Source of the DNA: Nautilus pompilius
Taxonomy: Eukaryota > Mollusca > Cephalopoda > Nautilida > Nautilidae
Length of the DNA stretch: 64,000 nt
Reading direction: 5' to 3'
NCBI GenBank assembly: GCA_018389105.1
Contig: JACATO010000320.1
Location: 124,001-188,000, forward strand
Part shown: piece by piece, positions 1-12,069 of the stretch
Layout of the letters: every line of letters begins with the position of its first letter
How positions within the stretch are numbered: position 1 is the stretch's first letter
Notes under the pieces: generated by a model
The model's database searches: none
Seen by the model: only the letters and a program-made list of their open reading frames with translations
Told to the model about the DNA's origin: nothing
Made by a program: the position numbers and the translations under genes

Positions 1-11
1 TCTCTCTCTCT

Positions 12-151
12 CTACTGACGTCATCTCTATTTGTGTACTGACTTCGTCTCTCTCTCTCTCTCTCTCTACTGACGTCATCTCTATTTGTGTACTGACTTCG
101 TCTCTCTCTCTCTCTCTCTACTGACGTCATCTCTATTTGTGTACTGACTTC

Positions 152-208
<57 letters not shown>

Positions 209-317
209 ACTGACGCCACCTCTATTTGTGTACTGACTTCGTCTCTCTCTCTCTCTCTCTCTACTGACGCCATCTCTATTTGTGTACTGACTTCGTCTCT
301 CTCTCTCTCTCTCTCTC
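12..317. repeat. (CT)n tract with five copies of a 35-bp unit
   Basis: CT dinucleotide runs are interrupted five times by the same 35-base unit, at about 12-46, 66-100, 118-152, 207-241 and 261-295. It begins CTACTGACGTCATCTC and ends GTACTGACTTCG. Copies 1-3 contain the palindrome TGACGTCA; copies 4 and 5 carry GACGCCA instead. Spacing is irregular (52-89 bp) because the CT runs differ in length. The arginine/glutamate-rich and leucine/serine-rich reading frames here are products of the repeat. A single inverted copy of the unit occurs near 8.8 kb. Confidence 0.95.
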
Positions 318-2475
318 TCCCCCTCCCTCTCTCCTTCAAATAAAACAAAACCGTCTTACCGTAGCAAAAAAATTTTAATAACAAATTTTGGATTTCTCAT
401 TTCCTTTCAAAATACCAATAAAAATTTTGTGGAAAACAAGTTACAATATTTAAAAAAAAAAAAAACCAAATCGAAATGCTTGCTCACGGCTTTCACCTGG
501 GAGCCTTATAATAGAAGCAATGAGCTTTTATTAAGCAAGCCGAGAATCTGTCTTAATCCTAGGGCAGAACAAAATATAATAATTTAAAATATGTTAAGCT
601 AAAATTATACTAAATTAAGGTTGACATTAACTACAATAAGCCAAACATGTATACCAAGCAGGGGGTGAATTACAGGGGAGACGGGATGAACAGGTCCGCA
701 TATTTTCGGGTTGGGGGACGAGTGGTCTCCACACTTATCAGAGGAATATTTTTACGAATTTTCAAGATGCTACGGAGCTGAAACAAAAGCTGATTTCAAA
801 GCTGAAATATACATACAGCCACGGCCAAAGGTTTTGCATTTTGCTTGATAAAGTCGAATTAAACACGCTGAATTTGCGCGACTGTGCTGCTTGTGGCCAT
901 CGCTGTGTTGTGGGTAAAATCAGACCGATCAGGCTTGGTACATTCATCGGGCTGCTGGCAGAACCACAGCGGGTCCGCCATCTATATCATCCACTGAGAC
1001 TGGTTTGCTGTATCGCCTTTTTCTTAAAATTCTGGAACCAGGCGCGGCACTAGCTCGAACCCTCTGACGCATTCTGTGGAGGGGACCAGCGGGTTGTTTG
1101 AGATTGTCTCCGGACATCCCGGAAGCGCACGGCCGGACGCCCTAAGCTAGACGATCATCCAGCGTCTTGGAGGTTCCGTGCCTGCCAACGCCCTCACACG
1201 TCTAAGCAGGCCCTCTTCATCTGAGCCGGGTATAACTAAGTTTCAGAATCTCGAGCCTTTTGATAAGGAAGAAAACGGCTCGGCTCGTCGTGTCGTCGGC
1301 TAGCCGCTGCTTTAAACCATTTCCGCTGGATAGTACAATTATTCATTGCTCTTTCCGTCGTTTGTCTCTATTTTATTGATGCACAAACTAAGGGCCTACT
1401 CGCCCATCAGCCTCGTCCAAACACGAAAGCAGCCGGGGTCTTGTCGGCGGACTCCCTATATATAGTTTGGGGGGGTAGGCAGGTGTCTCACCCAGATTAT
1501 CCACTCTTGCTAGTAGCTGCCTGCTGCTGCTGTCAGTATTCGACGACGACGACACCGCTTTTGCTGCCCGGCGAATACGAAGGTAAAGTCAGACCGCCAT
1601 CTAAGAGAGAGGGAGTTCGCCTTCTCTCTCTAACCCTAACCCCTCCCTCACCCCTGGACCTTCCAGGCTTTGCCGCTCTGCCCGATGCTTCTGACGTAAA
1701 TACTGCATAACGAGATTTTTCGCCTACGGATCCTCAATCTGCCCTCTGTACCACGGTCTTTCTTGACGTTCAGAACAGATGGACTTTTATTCACGTCTGC
1801 CTGAGTTCTGTTATAATATAACTACAGTTCTGGATATTCACCATTTAATTACCATAAACCGTCTGTAAACCCCCACATTTACGACAAACACTCAAATAAG
1901 GTGGGGGTTTTTTTTTTAAATATTAAAAAAAAGGTGCAACGTAAAAAATCCCGCTACTGTGAGAAGTTGCGCGTTTGTATCCAAAAGGTGAAGAATTGTC
2001 TCGCTTCCACTGTTTGTTAATCCAAGAACCAGAAACTTTGCCAGACCCTGGATACGACAGATTGCACCCAGAGATTCCTAACTGAAACAAATAATTGCCA
2101 GAATGTTCGTCACACGAGAGAGAAGAGAGAGAGAAAAAAACAGATCACAGCGACCGGGGTCCGACGTAGGGCTTGTTGCTCCTATAATAGATCACACAGA
2201 AAGATACCAACCGCATCGCATCTCTGGTTTCCGAAATTTAATCAACAAACAAAAAAATTCGTATTTTACCAACGCGGACTCTTCGTGTAACACGCCTTGT
2301 ATCGAGGGGATGTGTAGACGAGTTTCTGTTAGAAGACCTTTCAGAAATGGCTCGTGTTCATGTCAGTTTTGGCTCGGTTACGATTTCAGCTTTGGAGGAC
2401 AATGTTAGAGATGGGTATCCATGCAAGTTTGGAAAATTCTCTCAAACGGAGAGCTATTGGTGTGAGATGGAGGCC
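318..2475. other. Intergenic, no gene recognised
   Basis: Mixed-composition, CpG-containing DNA with A and T homopolymers. Short open frames (up to 89 codons) show no family resemblance and no splice-consistent continuation. A short run of telomere-like CCCTAACCC near 1630 is isolated. Confidence 0.6.
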
Positions 2476-2479
2476 AGAC

Positions 2480-3245
2480 ACTTACAAACACAGGTTGCAG
2501 AAGCTAAATGGGAGCAAACGTCAGGGCTTCTCAGCCGTGGAGCGATTCCAGGTTTGAGGTGCGTGGCGATTTTGTCCGAAGACCATTTCAAGGTCGGTCA
2601 CGGGTCGCGACCTCAGCAGATGACCGACCCGTCGCTTTTGGCTCGGAAAAGCATAACTTCAACACTAATCCGACATTCTTCTGATCTCTCTGCGGCCACA
2701 GGAAGTTTGGTGTCAGCTTCAACCATGCGCAGATGCATATAAAGGGGCTTTATGAAAAATGACCCCGGCGGGTGGACTGGAGCCGCGTCCTGCTTACTGA
2801 TGAGTCAAAATCGTGGCTTTCAGTGTGAGTCACGGCGCCAGCGATGGAAGTGTGATGGTCTGGGCAATTCAAGAAGGTACCCTGACTGCAATGAGGTATA
2901 GAGACCGGGTTCTAGATCCCCGTCAGACCACACGCAGTTTTTAATGGACAGTGACATTCGTCCGCATAGCGCTGGTGTAATCGACCGTTATCTTCAAGAC
3001 CAAACCATCACCTGTATCATATGGCCGGCAAGTTCTCTCCGAGCTAGAATCAACGGAGAAATTTTGGAATGCTCAAAGAAGACATGTTGGCTTCCTCCGA
3101 CTCTTTCCAAGAACTGAAAACTTCTCTGATGAAGCAATGAACTTTATCACACACTGCTCTCGTTGATAGAGTTATAGGCAGCACGCAAAGCTGTGAGTCT
3201 TGTATCGCCATCAGTCGGGGCGCCCCCTATCGACCACTTATGATT
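2480..3245 (+). pseudogene. Tc1-like transposase relic
   Basis: Decayed Tc1/mariner-superfamily transposase read across several frames. Near 2640-2745 is a helix-turn-helix-like stretch (SDLSAATGSLVSASTMRR). Near 2775-2815, WSRVLLTDESKSWLS matches the block around the first catalytic aspartate (TDES). Near 3020-3060, WPASS followed in a shifted frame by EKFWNAQRR matches the WP-SPDLNPIE-W block. Near 3165-3240, LVDRVIGSTQSCESCIA matches the usual C-terminus. Stops and frameshifts make it nonfunctional. No convincing terminal repeats were seen, so the element borders are unknown. Confidence 0.7.
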
Positions 3246-3555
3246 CATCTTTGGCTCTGCTTGCTCCCCCTTACAGCCTTAAAATTTACCTCTAACTTAT
3301 GTCTGTCTTTCATAAAAGTTGTTTTACATGAAAAAGAGTTTGCGCTGATCATTTTGTTAAATAAGACTGTCACCATTTTCGTAAATACTATCCCTGGCCC
3401 CGTAGGTCTGCCTCCCATAAACTCGGCCGCTGTTCTGGTTTTGTTTCTGTTGAACTATCACATGCGAGCCCGGGTAGATAACTGCAGCAACGTCACCACC
3501 GCCGCCTAACTGAAGCGCCAGAGGAACCTGTTGTCAACCTAACCCCTTACCGTCT

Positions 3556-3558
<3 letters not shown>

Positions 3559-3628
<70 letters not shown>
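3559..3628. repeat. (CA)n microsatellite
   Basis: About 35 CA units with one interruption (CACACCACAC) near 3592. Confidence 0.97.
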
Positions 3629-3629
<1 letters not shown>

Positions 3630-3639
3630 GGACCGGTTA

Positions 3640-4685
3640 ATGTAAAACCCGGATTATCTTTTGAGCCGAATCCTCCTATCTCAGCTTTTGTGAAAAAAAT
3701 TTTTTAAAAGTGAGCGAATCTGACTAAATCTACAGTCGAGTCGCAATATAGGAATATGGGGCAGAATGTCGCAGAACAGTAGATAGATCGTGACGCTTCA
3801 GTGGGTTTACGGGAATAGACATCATGACCAAAAGCTCTCGGTTTTCCACCAAGTGACAAGTAATTCTAGATGTCACTCATCAACCTGATTGCAGATTAAC
3901 AAATCAGGTTTGTTCTTTAAAACCCAAATCTTCATTAGAAAATAATAAAAAAAAAGAAAGTTTCTTATTCGCAATCCTCGAATTTGAATTCTTTCTGTAG
4001 AATTTGGTTTTCTTTTGCTTTAGAATAGAATTACGCTTCCTGGGAATGTTTAGAAAGTAACCTCGATTACCGATATTACTCACCTATCGATTTTATTTAT
4101 TTAAAAAAGAAAAAACCAAAAAAAAAAAAGAAAAGAAGCTGCCTTTCATTTTGTTACGAAAAAAAGGTTTTTCTGTTTCGTTTAATTCTTAATTTAAACA
4201 GTTTATCGTTTTCCTTTCTTTCCTGTGGTTCAGAGAATATCTTTGTTGTTGTTGTTGTTGGTGTTTTAATATCCTGGAACTCGAAAACCAATTAAGAGCG
4301 GTGGGTTTTCACGATAGTGCCATTGTCTCAGATCTGTTCTAGTGGTGCAGGGGCTAAACGACCCTAACCAGTTATTTAATGGGTTGTTTTTTTTCCCTTC
4401 CTTTTCAAAAACTTATCGTCTTTTGTTTTAAAAGAAAGAAAGGAGGTCTGGAGTCGGGGATCTTGCACCAGTTTGCGGATCCATGAACACAAAACAGGGG
4501 CCACTTGAAAAAATAGTTTCGAATCTAGAAGAATAAGATCAGCATACGTTTATTAATTAAAAAAAACTAACAATGAAAGGTCAAAGAACTAGTTAATTCT
4601 AAATTATATGGAAAAAAATCGGTTAATAGTTTTATCGATTACACAGGAATTCATATATCGTCTATTTGCTCCCAGAACGTTTCTA
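3640..4685. other. Intergenic, nothing recognised
   Basis: No coding region seen. It contains A/T homopolymers and a short (GTT)n run at about 4243-4260. Confidence 0.6.
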
Positions 4686-4689
4686 TAAT

Positions 4690-4860
4690 AAATCGGTAGT
4701 TTTGCTTCAGGACCCTGAGGGTCCCGGGTTCAATCCCCGCTGCTGGCACATTGTTGTGACCCTTGAGCGAGGTACTTTACGGGCATCGCTCCAGTCGCTG
4801 CTGAGGGAGTGGCCCGTGTAGGCACCCAGACAGAGGAACCAAGGGCTCTATAACCATGAC
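4690..4860 (+). mobile_element. tRNA-derived SINE with V/CORE-like body
   Basis: A perfect pol III B-box match, GGTTCAATCCC, lies at 4727-4737. A degenerate tRNA-like head precedes it. The body that follows (CTTGAGCGAGGTACTTTAC, then CATCGCTCCAGTCGCTGCTG) resembles, from memory, the conserved central block of animal V-SINE/CORE-type elements (CTTGGGCAAGGCACTT...). The A box is weak and no clear tail or target duplication is visible, so the ends are approximate. A profile search against SINE cores would confirm or refute it. Confidence 0.6.
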
Positions 4861-4869
4861 AGAGGCGAG

Positions 4870-7800
4870 TCTCCTATGACAAGGAAAAATCAGAAGAATA
4901 AACCACTGCTGAAGACGAATGTGCGCATAACGACAGCGCAATGCATCTCACTCTTACGAAATGAGTGATCGAAGAAGAAGATATCGAGCTAGAACATAAA
5001 TCACTGAAGTTAAGTGTTACTGGAGATGTGTATACTTACATATTTTTTATTATTAAATTAATAAAAAAAAAACATTTTATTTTTTTATTTTTCCGGCAGA
5101 ATTTATTTTTATGCTTTTCAAATTATCAATCTGAAAATGTTTGTCACTTTTTATCTTTGATTAGTATTTTTTTTTACTAAACTAATTAAAAATTCATTAC
5201 TACAAATTGTGTTTAGATCGAAGGTAACTTTGTAAACTGTTAATTACAGCAGGAATTTTATGCTGAATTGATTTTCTTATAATTTCTTTTTTATATAAAC
5301 TGAAAAATACAATTTGCCATTAATAATTGATTATTGGAAAAACACAGTGCTAAAAATATGTTCATTTTAGAATCTAATTCCTACGGATATTTGCGATGAC
5401 TTTATTTCAATCAGATTTGCATATTCCTTCATCCTGTTGACCTTCGGCAAGGTCTGCAACGTTTGGGGGTCACTTTAATTTTCCTTACCGTTATTCTTCG
5501 ATTTCGCCAATTTTTTTTGTTTTTGTCTGTTCCAAAGATCTCGCGGTTTTCCTTTTCCTGCACAAACTGACGCTTTTACTATAATTTCGCCCCGAACACC
5601 AAATATTAATTTGGATCTCGCGATTTTACTCATTATAGGAGGAGAAAAAATCCGATTTCCCTGGTGACTGAGTTAGCAGTCAAATAAAAATCCGTTTTCT
5701 TTTCTGTTTTCCCTCATACTCGACTTTCTATTGCAGGGAAATCTGAACAGAATATCGCGATAAAGGTTCCATAGATATCGGGAGTAAAGTCGATCTTTAC
5801 ACAGCGTTTATTCGAGGAGACGAACTCTACACGATATTACTTACACACCAGACGTTTCGCCCCCTTAATCTTGATTTAGTGTTTCGTGCTGCACCGCCCA
5901 GGCTTTCGGTAACTCTGTTTTTAACCCAACGTTTCTAACCAGTTAAGTAAAACTGCCAAAACAAAGTCTAGACACGTATTGTGAAATGTTGACGTTAACC
6001 GGCACGGACATGGTCTAGTTCGCACTTTCAGATATTGCCGCTGAACCGCCATCACTTCCGTGAACGCCGTTAGGTCTGTGTGCTCCACGTGACATTTCCC
6101 GGACTCGGCAACGTTCGTGAATGTGCTTTCCTGATGTCGGAATCTTTAGAATAATGTTCGAAGTTCCTTCTGCGAATCGTGCATTTTTCGCGACGTAAAA
6201 CACAGTCTAGTTAACCTGGGACTCAGCTGTAATTGCATCAGTTACCTCCCCTGTGAACAAAACCAGAAACACATTATCTATTCTGCTTCACCACTAATCG
6301 TTATCAAACACCACTGTAAGCAGCCAGCAGTAGCAACAACGGTAACATTCTGCTTCACTTCAGAGAAAGTTTTTCTTTAAGTAAAACCTAACTCAAATAT
6401 AAGAATTTAAAAAAAAAAAAAATTATATAGATTCTTGTATAAGGAATATTATACACGGATGATGGGAGATAACTCGTGTCGGGAAATTTTGTGGTCAGTC
6501 ACAGGAACGATCTAAATTAGATGAATTATACATTAGTGTCACAATTTCGTTTATTTTATTTGTGGAAAAATAATTGGTTATACGGAAAGAATAGTAGGAT
6601 ACATTCATTAGTAAATAAATGTATTTAATGTAGTCCATGAAAAAGCCGCTGTAAAGTCGTTCATAATCTATTTTTACTTTTCCAATTATACTAAAGTACA
6701 CAAATATTTTTCCAAACCTTTATTATTTATGCTTATTTTTGCTGTTGTTTCCCGTGTTTAACGTGACAGATATTAGTCACAGCGAATTTTTTTTTTTTTT
6801 TTATCACAGATGAATAAGTTTAGAAGCCACCGGGGCCGCATTATTGGGCTTCTCACGTGATCACGGCCACTCAATTCAATTCGCTGACCGTGGTGTTGAG
6901 GTAGTCACCGCGGCGAGAGCTCGGCTGGTAATAATATTTATGTAGATAAGCAAATAAGGAATGTTTGTGTCTGCGCTTTTTAAAAAAAGCTGATGATTAA
7001 CACTAAAAAGTGGCCATCAATAATTCCAGCAGTCGCCTATTAGCTGGAGCGGCCACTGTTCTGTGTACGGCGGATTTGTGAATACCTATCTTAGGTGGGC
7101 TACACACGTCACAGATTTCCTGTTTTCCTTTTCACCCACTCAGCTCCACCATATTAACGAGAATTAATGGTCAGATGTCCGCGCTTTGATATAAAGTATT
7201 AATAAATACCAAGCCGCGGATGTCGCTATCCTCACCTGTCTTGTAGCCGTGGTAAATATTAGCTACATCAATCTAACGCTCTCTAAGAGAGAGAGAGAGA
7301 GAGGCTTTGACAACATCCAGAAAAACTATACCTGCCTTCACTTCGGATCGTCCAGGATAAACACAGAAACATTAACCCGGACACCATCCTCATCATCATT
7401 ATTACCTGCTCTATTTCCAACCACTGGGCGCTGGTTTGTTATCATCGGCTAAAGGGGGAGAGAAAAAAATTATTATATTAGAATTTTCACATTTTTCAAG
7501 AATTAAACGGATTACTGTCAAGGATAGTCTAACGTTGTTCTGAGCAAACAGAATGGTTCTTCTCTCATGCTGAAGTTAATTTTTATTTACGTTTCGGATC
7601 TCTCTCGCTCACTCCATTAGGACGCTGAGATATCGCAACGCTTGCTGACGTTAATCCATGACGTCCGGCAAGGGTCACGTGTTTCGTTACCAGCGGACAG
7701 CAGCCACCCGCCGGTTCCTTAAAAACAAAAAAAAAAGACTTTATAGTTTTTCACAAATCTTTCACGCCAAGTGCGACTTCTGGTAAACATTATGGGGGAT

Positions 7801-7965
7801 AATCGCTCTGGTGTACGGAAATGCTCCTCGGCTCTTTCAACGGTTAGGAAATAAATATCGTGCATTCCATACTCCGAACGTTTCTATGGCCATTTCCGCG
7901 CTAAATGGTTGGTGTGCGCGCGATTTTATTTCCTCTTCCGACCAACCGCCCTCTGGCGGCGGCAC
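4870..7965. other. Intergenic, nothing recognised
   Basis: AT-rich with scattered CpG. All open frames are short (under 75 codons) and lack recognisable motifs. Low-complexity A and T runs occur throughout, with a small (GA)n run near 7285-7302. Confidence 0.55.
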
Positions 7966-7971
7966 ATAAGG

Positions 7972-7993
7972 CATCCATCCATCCATCCATCCA
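7972..7993. repeat. (CATC)n microsatellite
   Basis: Five to six tandem CATC units. Confidence 0.9.
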
Positions 7994-8468
7994 CTAGAGG
8001 AAATTCTCTGGCTTCAGTTCCCTAAACCAGGCGGAGTGAACGGGCGTCCGATGGTGGAGGGGTCAGCCGGACATTTTGTGTTGTTTTTTTTTAAAATCTG
8101 TTTGTTTTGTGTGTTCTAGTGACTCCCATTAACCCCCCCCCCCAACCTACTGCCCCGTCCACAGAACTCGCCGGGCCATTACGCTCGTCCCCGGCTACAG
8201 ACCGGCCCGAGCGGATTGCGTGTCGCCATTGCTGTACAGCCGACTCAGCAATTTTGTGTCGTGTTTTATTTTATAACTATGTATAATCTCAGCGTTCTTC
8301 ACGAGGCCCATCCAGTGTTAACCGGCACGTTTTCTTCTACACAATTATAGGGTAAGAACATATCCTTGGCATCTGGAAACCGCAGTGCAAAGTGACGTCA
8401 CAACCGCGGGAGGCATTCTGGGCATTTTTCCAAAATGGAGGCGAAGAGTGAGTCATGATGCTGTAGCG

Positions 8469-8588
8469 CAGCGTTATGTAACGAAGCTTCCGGTGAAGGA
8501 AAATGTCAAGCCGAATGAAATCCACGGGAGATTATTCGTACAGTTCAGCGATACGCGCAGGTTGCTTTCAGACAACGGAGAGCAAATG
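8469..8588 (+). pseudogene. Mariner-type transposase N-terminal fragment
   Basis: Within an open frame at 8385-8660, the segment starting QRYVTKLPVKENVKPNEI and continuing to FVQFSD matches the N-terminal helix-turn-helix region of mariner/GVQW-type transposases (QRxVxKxxVKExVKPxEIxxRLxxQFxD). The rest of the transposase, including the catalytic residues, is absent. This is a fragment of about 40 codons. TGACGTCA lies just upstream at 8393-8400. Confidence 0.65.
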
Positions 8589-8723
8589 GACGCTGTGCTA
8601 CCAAAGCCTCTAATGGCCAGCAACTGCGAATTATTCTCTCACGCTCTGGCTGTTGTTTAGAATTTCTCTCCAAGTCGTGCGTTGGCCACCAAGAATTTAT
8701 ATCTACGGTTTACCTACAACAGG

Positions 8724-8811
8724 AAGAGAGAGGAGAGAGAGAGAGAGATAGAGAGAGATGAGAGAGAGAGAGAGAGAGCGAAGTCAGTTACACACATAGA
8801 GATGCGTCAGT

Positions 8812-8854
<43 letters not shown>

Positions 8855-8880
8855 CGAGAGAGAGAGAGAGAGAGAGAGAG
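8724..8880. repeat. (GA)n tract with one inverted 35-bp unit
   Basis: Long GA tract with minor interruptions. At 8779-8813 it holds the reverse complement of the 35-base unit from the start of the window (begins CGAAGTCAGTTACACACATA, ends GCGTCAGTAG), with a few substitutions. Confidence 0.9.
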
Positions 8881-8889
8881 AAATCGATC

Positions 8890-9435
8890 TAATACGATCA
8901 CCATGAAAATATCGTCAAATTATTTCTAATCGCGTTATCGAGCGGAACACGACAGGCTGTGCGTGGTAAAAGTAAATACCGTTTAATTCAGCGCTCAATA
9001 ATACAATCATCAGACCGAGTGTAGAATTCGAAACAGGTTTCTAGAAAGGGTCACATCTTTCAGAAGGTAGAGACTGCGCCATATTTCATTTTATTCTTCA
9101 TTTCTTACCTTCTGGAAGTAGAGTCACGGCGTGGTTACCAATTATCCCGCCTGCCCATCAGATGCGTTGCTGGCATAACAAGGGAGCACAGCCACAAGTA
9201 TTTTATAGGCGAGACGATGTTGCATCAACAGCCTAGAGATTCTAACTTTGTCAGATTTCCACGTATCCTCAGCCATGAACGCACAAACACAGAAGAAAAG
9301 CCAATAGATGAGGTTTTTTGTTCTCCCTGCGATTTTCAGCTGGCCAAAACAAGGAAGAAAGAAGGATGAGATACTCCGGTTTAATCTCGCGCATCAGGTC
9401 AGCATTTTCGAATTTAATGCCATTTAATATATTCT
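8890..9435. other. Intergenic, nothing recognised
   Basis: No coding signal or repeat unit was identified between the two GA tracts. Confidence 0.55.
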
Positions 9436-9438
9436 TTT

Positions 9439-9440
<2 letters not shown>

Positions 9441-9513
<73 letters not shown>
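9441..9513. repeat. (GA)n microsatellite
   Basis: Over 30 GA units with one GGA interruption. The canonical CRE palindrome TGACGTCA follows at 9538-9545, and another at 9726-9733. Confidence 0.95.
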
Positions 9514-9517
<4 letters not shown>

Positions 9518-10211
9518 GCAGCATATCAGTGCGTAGATGACGTCAGATCGTGCTGACCGCACGAGCGCCTCAGCCACTGCGACATGACGCCATAGCCGTG
9601 GTGATGATGTGCAAAAATAACCGCATCCTGTTGGTCACGCGGGTGATGGAATTAATGACATAACAGTGTTCTTTGTTTGTCTTAATAAGCATCGAGCGAG
9701 ACTTATTAAAGTAAGACAACACAAATGACGTCACTGGACTGCGGGTAAGGAAGACTGGACACCGGCGTGCAGTAGAAGTGGCACAAGGGAGATAAACGCG
9801 TCGCTTAACAAAGGGGTCAATTTTTATTCGTTTCTTGTAGAGAAAAGATACTTAATTTCTGGTTTAATTTTTTTTTTAAAAAAAAACATCTTACCGGGAG
9901 GTGCTTCTATCAAAACACCGAGCCGCCATTTCTCGAAACCACATCTCGCATCTGTGAAACATTCGTGAGTTCGACGACTGAAGTAATAGGATCACTAATG
10001 AAGCTGCTTTTGATATTGATGGAGACCAGACTATGGCTTCTAGCTGATAAAGATGACTTGTGGGGTTTTTTTTTAATATACAGATTTATGATGCTTATTA
10101 TCTACAAAAAGATGTCACACCCTAATAATAATATTAGGTAGTTGAAATTAATTTTAGTTGAAGAAAATTTCCTATAACCTTTGTAAGTTACGCAGAAAGG
10201 CAAACTTCATT

Positions 10212-10251
10212 TTCTTCTTCTTCTTCTTCTTCTTCTTCTTCTAATAATAAT

Positions 10252-10316
<65 letters not shown>

Positions 10317-10327
10317 TAATAATAATA
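10212..10327. repeat. (TTC)n followed by (TAA)n
   Basis: A ten-unit TTC run passes directly into a long TAA/AAT run with small slips. The preceding 9.55-10.2 kb holds no recognisable gene. Confidence 0.95.
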
Positions 10328-10329
10328 AA

Positions 10330-11970
10330 AAGAACTTCACAATTTCACTGTCATTAGCAACAGCCTAAATCTGCAAGATTCTTGTTTGCTCGCGTCTTGT
10401 TTTCTTTGCACATTCGCAGACTCGCACAGAAGAATGCGAAATAAAAATGGCTTCCATCAGCTCCGCCGATACTAAAAATCACGTGCTGGCAGTGGAATCG
10501 ATTTCGCTTTCAAGTTGATCACTATTTATTATCCTTGCTGACAGGTCTCGATAGCCCGTAGCGGGCGGAAAATCAACAGATTAACCTTTCATTTTGTAAA
10601 AAATATTCATTAAAACCAGCTTCGTGGTTTAACCCTTCTTATTAGTTTCGAGGTGAAGCGTTTAATCAACTATTTTCGTCTTCGCATCGATTCTGGTCCG
10701 AGCCATTTTTTGATTGTTTAGAAGTTATTTCTCGTCTGATGTCTTATTTAAAGCCATGGACTGCAAAATTGTCGCCCCCCCCCTGATGCAAGAACGCTTC
10801 CTTTGCCTATTGCCAAATAATGTCTTTTAGAGCCAGGGCCAAAGGTTGTACCTAACCCTGGTGTATGTGCGCTCACTTATTTTGCTAGTCATGTACTTGT
10901 TGCACTCGTGGACAATCTATACACAAGTGGAACGACAGATACTTACATAGGACTGACTCCCACATCGTGGTCATCTGTTTCTTTATTGATTAATGTTCCA
11001 AGGATTGGCCTTGCGAGACTGGAGCCGCGGTGCTGCCATCGGAACTGTAAATCAACAGGGTTTTTGCTAATTGTCATTAACGTTTTTTTTTTTTTTGTTG
11101 TTTTCTACCGTAAAAGACTCCACTGTTACGATGTCTGGCCAATGCGTCGTCGTCTTTGTGTTGTTTGTGAGCAAAGATTACTCACTGCCGGGTCCAGGTC
11201 CGACAACGACGGACGAAGATTCGCTCAACGTCCACGTGGTTCCCTGCCAAATTTTCTGGATAAGAATGTCCGGTCAGGATGGATGACATCAAGAGAGAAA
11301 CGAAGAATCGCGAGATGCTGAAGGGCGCGGTTCAGTCGATGTGGTAGTCATAGTTGAAGAAGAAACTTGAGCACTTGCCGACCGACACCCTGTCCGTGCA
11401 AGATGGCTGAATGCACAAAATGAAAGTAATCATTCCATCGGGTCTGCAATACTTCCTTTTACAGATGCTACACGTTGCATCTAGATGTCAAGATGAAGCA
11501 GCATGCGTGCATGTACTTTAATGAGTTAATGTAATACTATTAAAGAAATGCGGCAGGTTTAATTCGACTCTATCCAAGAAAATTAGAAACTTCCAGAGTG
11601 ATGCAAAACCTTTGATCTTGGCTGTAATTTAATTTCGTTTAGTATTTATTAAGGAGGCAGAAAACCCTCATAAAAAGAGAGAAATGGTCATAAGTACGAC
11701 TTTTAAATTAACTCTATAAACACCACCATCGACGACATTTGCTGGCAAGTTACGTCGCTCATTAGTAATTCTACTACTAAAAAAAATTTTTTTCTGCTAC
11801 CTAACCAGATAATTTGTAATTATGTCCTCTTGTATAAGCAACTGTAGATAGTTGAACCACTGTAGCCAGTTCGCGAAATCTATAAACCTCTAAAAAGTCG
11901 ACAACGGCCGCTTGGGTTAAACTGTCAAAATCTCCTGCTGAATCCATCTAACCAACATTATCACTCAGTT
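10330..11970. other. Intergenic, nothing recognised
   Basis: The longest frame here (10908-11321, 137 codons) runs through a T homopolymer and shows no domain. I do not call it a gene. Confidence 0.55.
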
Positions 11971-11973
11971 TCC

Positions 11974-12002
11974 AGAGAGAGAGAGAGAGAGAGATGGAGA
12001 GA

Positions 12003-12066
<64 letters not shown>
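11974..12066. repeat. (GA)n microsatellite
   Basis: GA tract with two GATGGA interruptions near 11992-12010. Confidence 0.95.
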
Positions 12067-12067
<1 letters not shown>

Positions 12068-12069
12068 GA

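Noticed and set aside
12-295. CRISPR-like regular repeats
   Set aside because: The spacers are CT dinucleotide runs and the locus is in an animal genome; it is a minisatellite.
133-384. Overlapping frames rich in Arg-Glu and Ser-Leu
   Set aside because: Direct translation of the CT/GA repeat; no independent coding signal.
1628-1645. Telomere-like CCCTAACCC
   Set aside because: Too short and isolated to be telomeric sequence.
10908-11321. 137-codon plus-strand frame
   Set aside because: Poly-F from a T run and no family resemblance.
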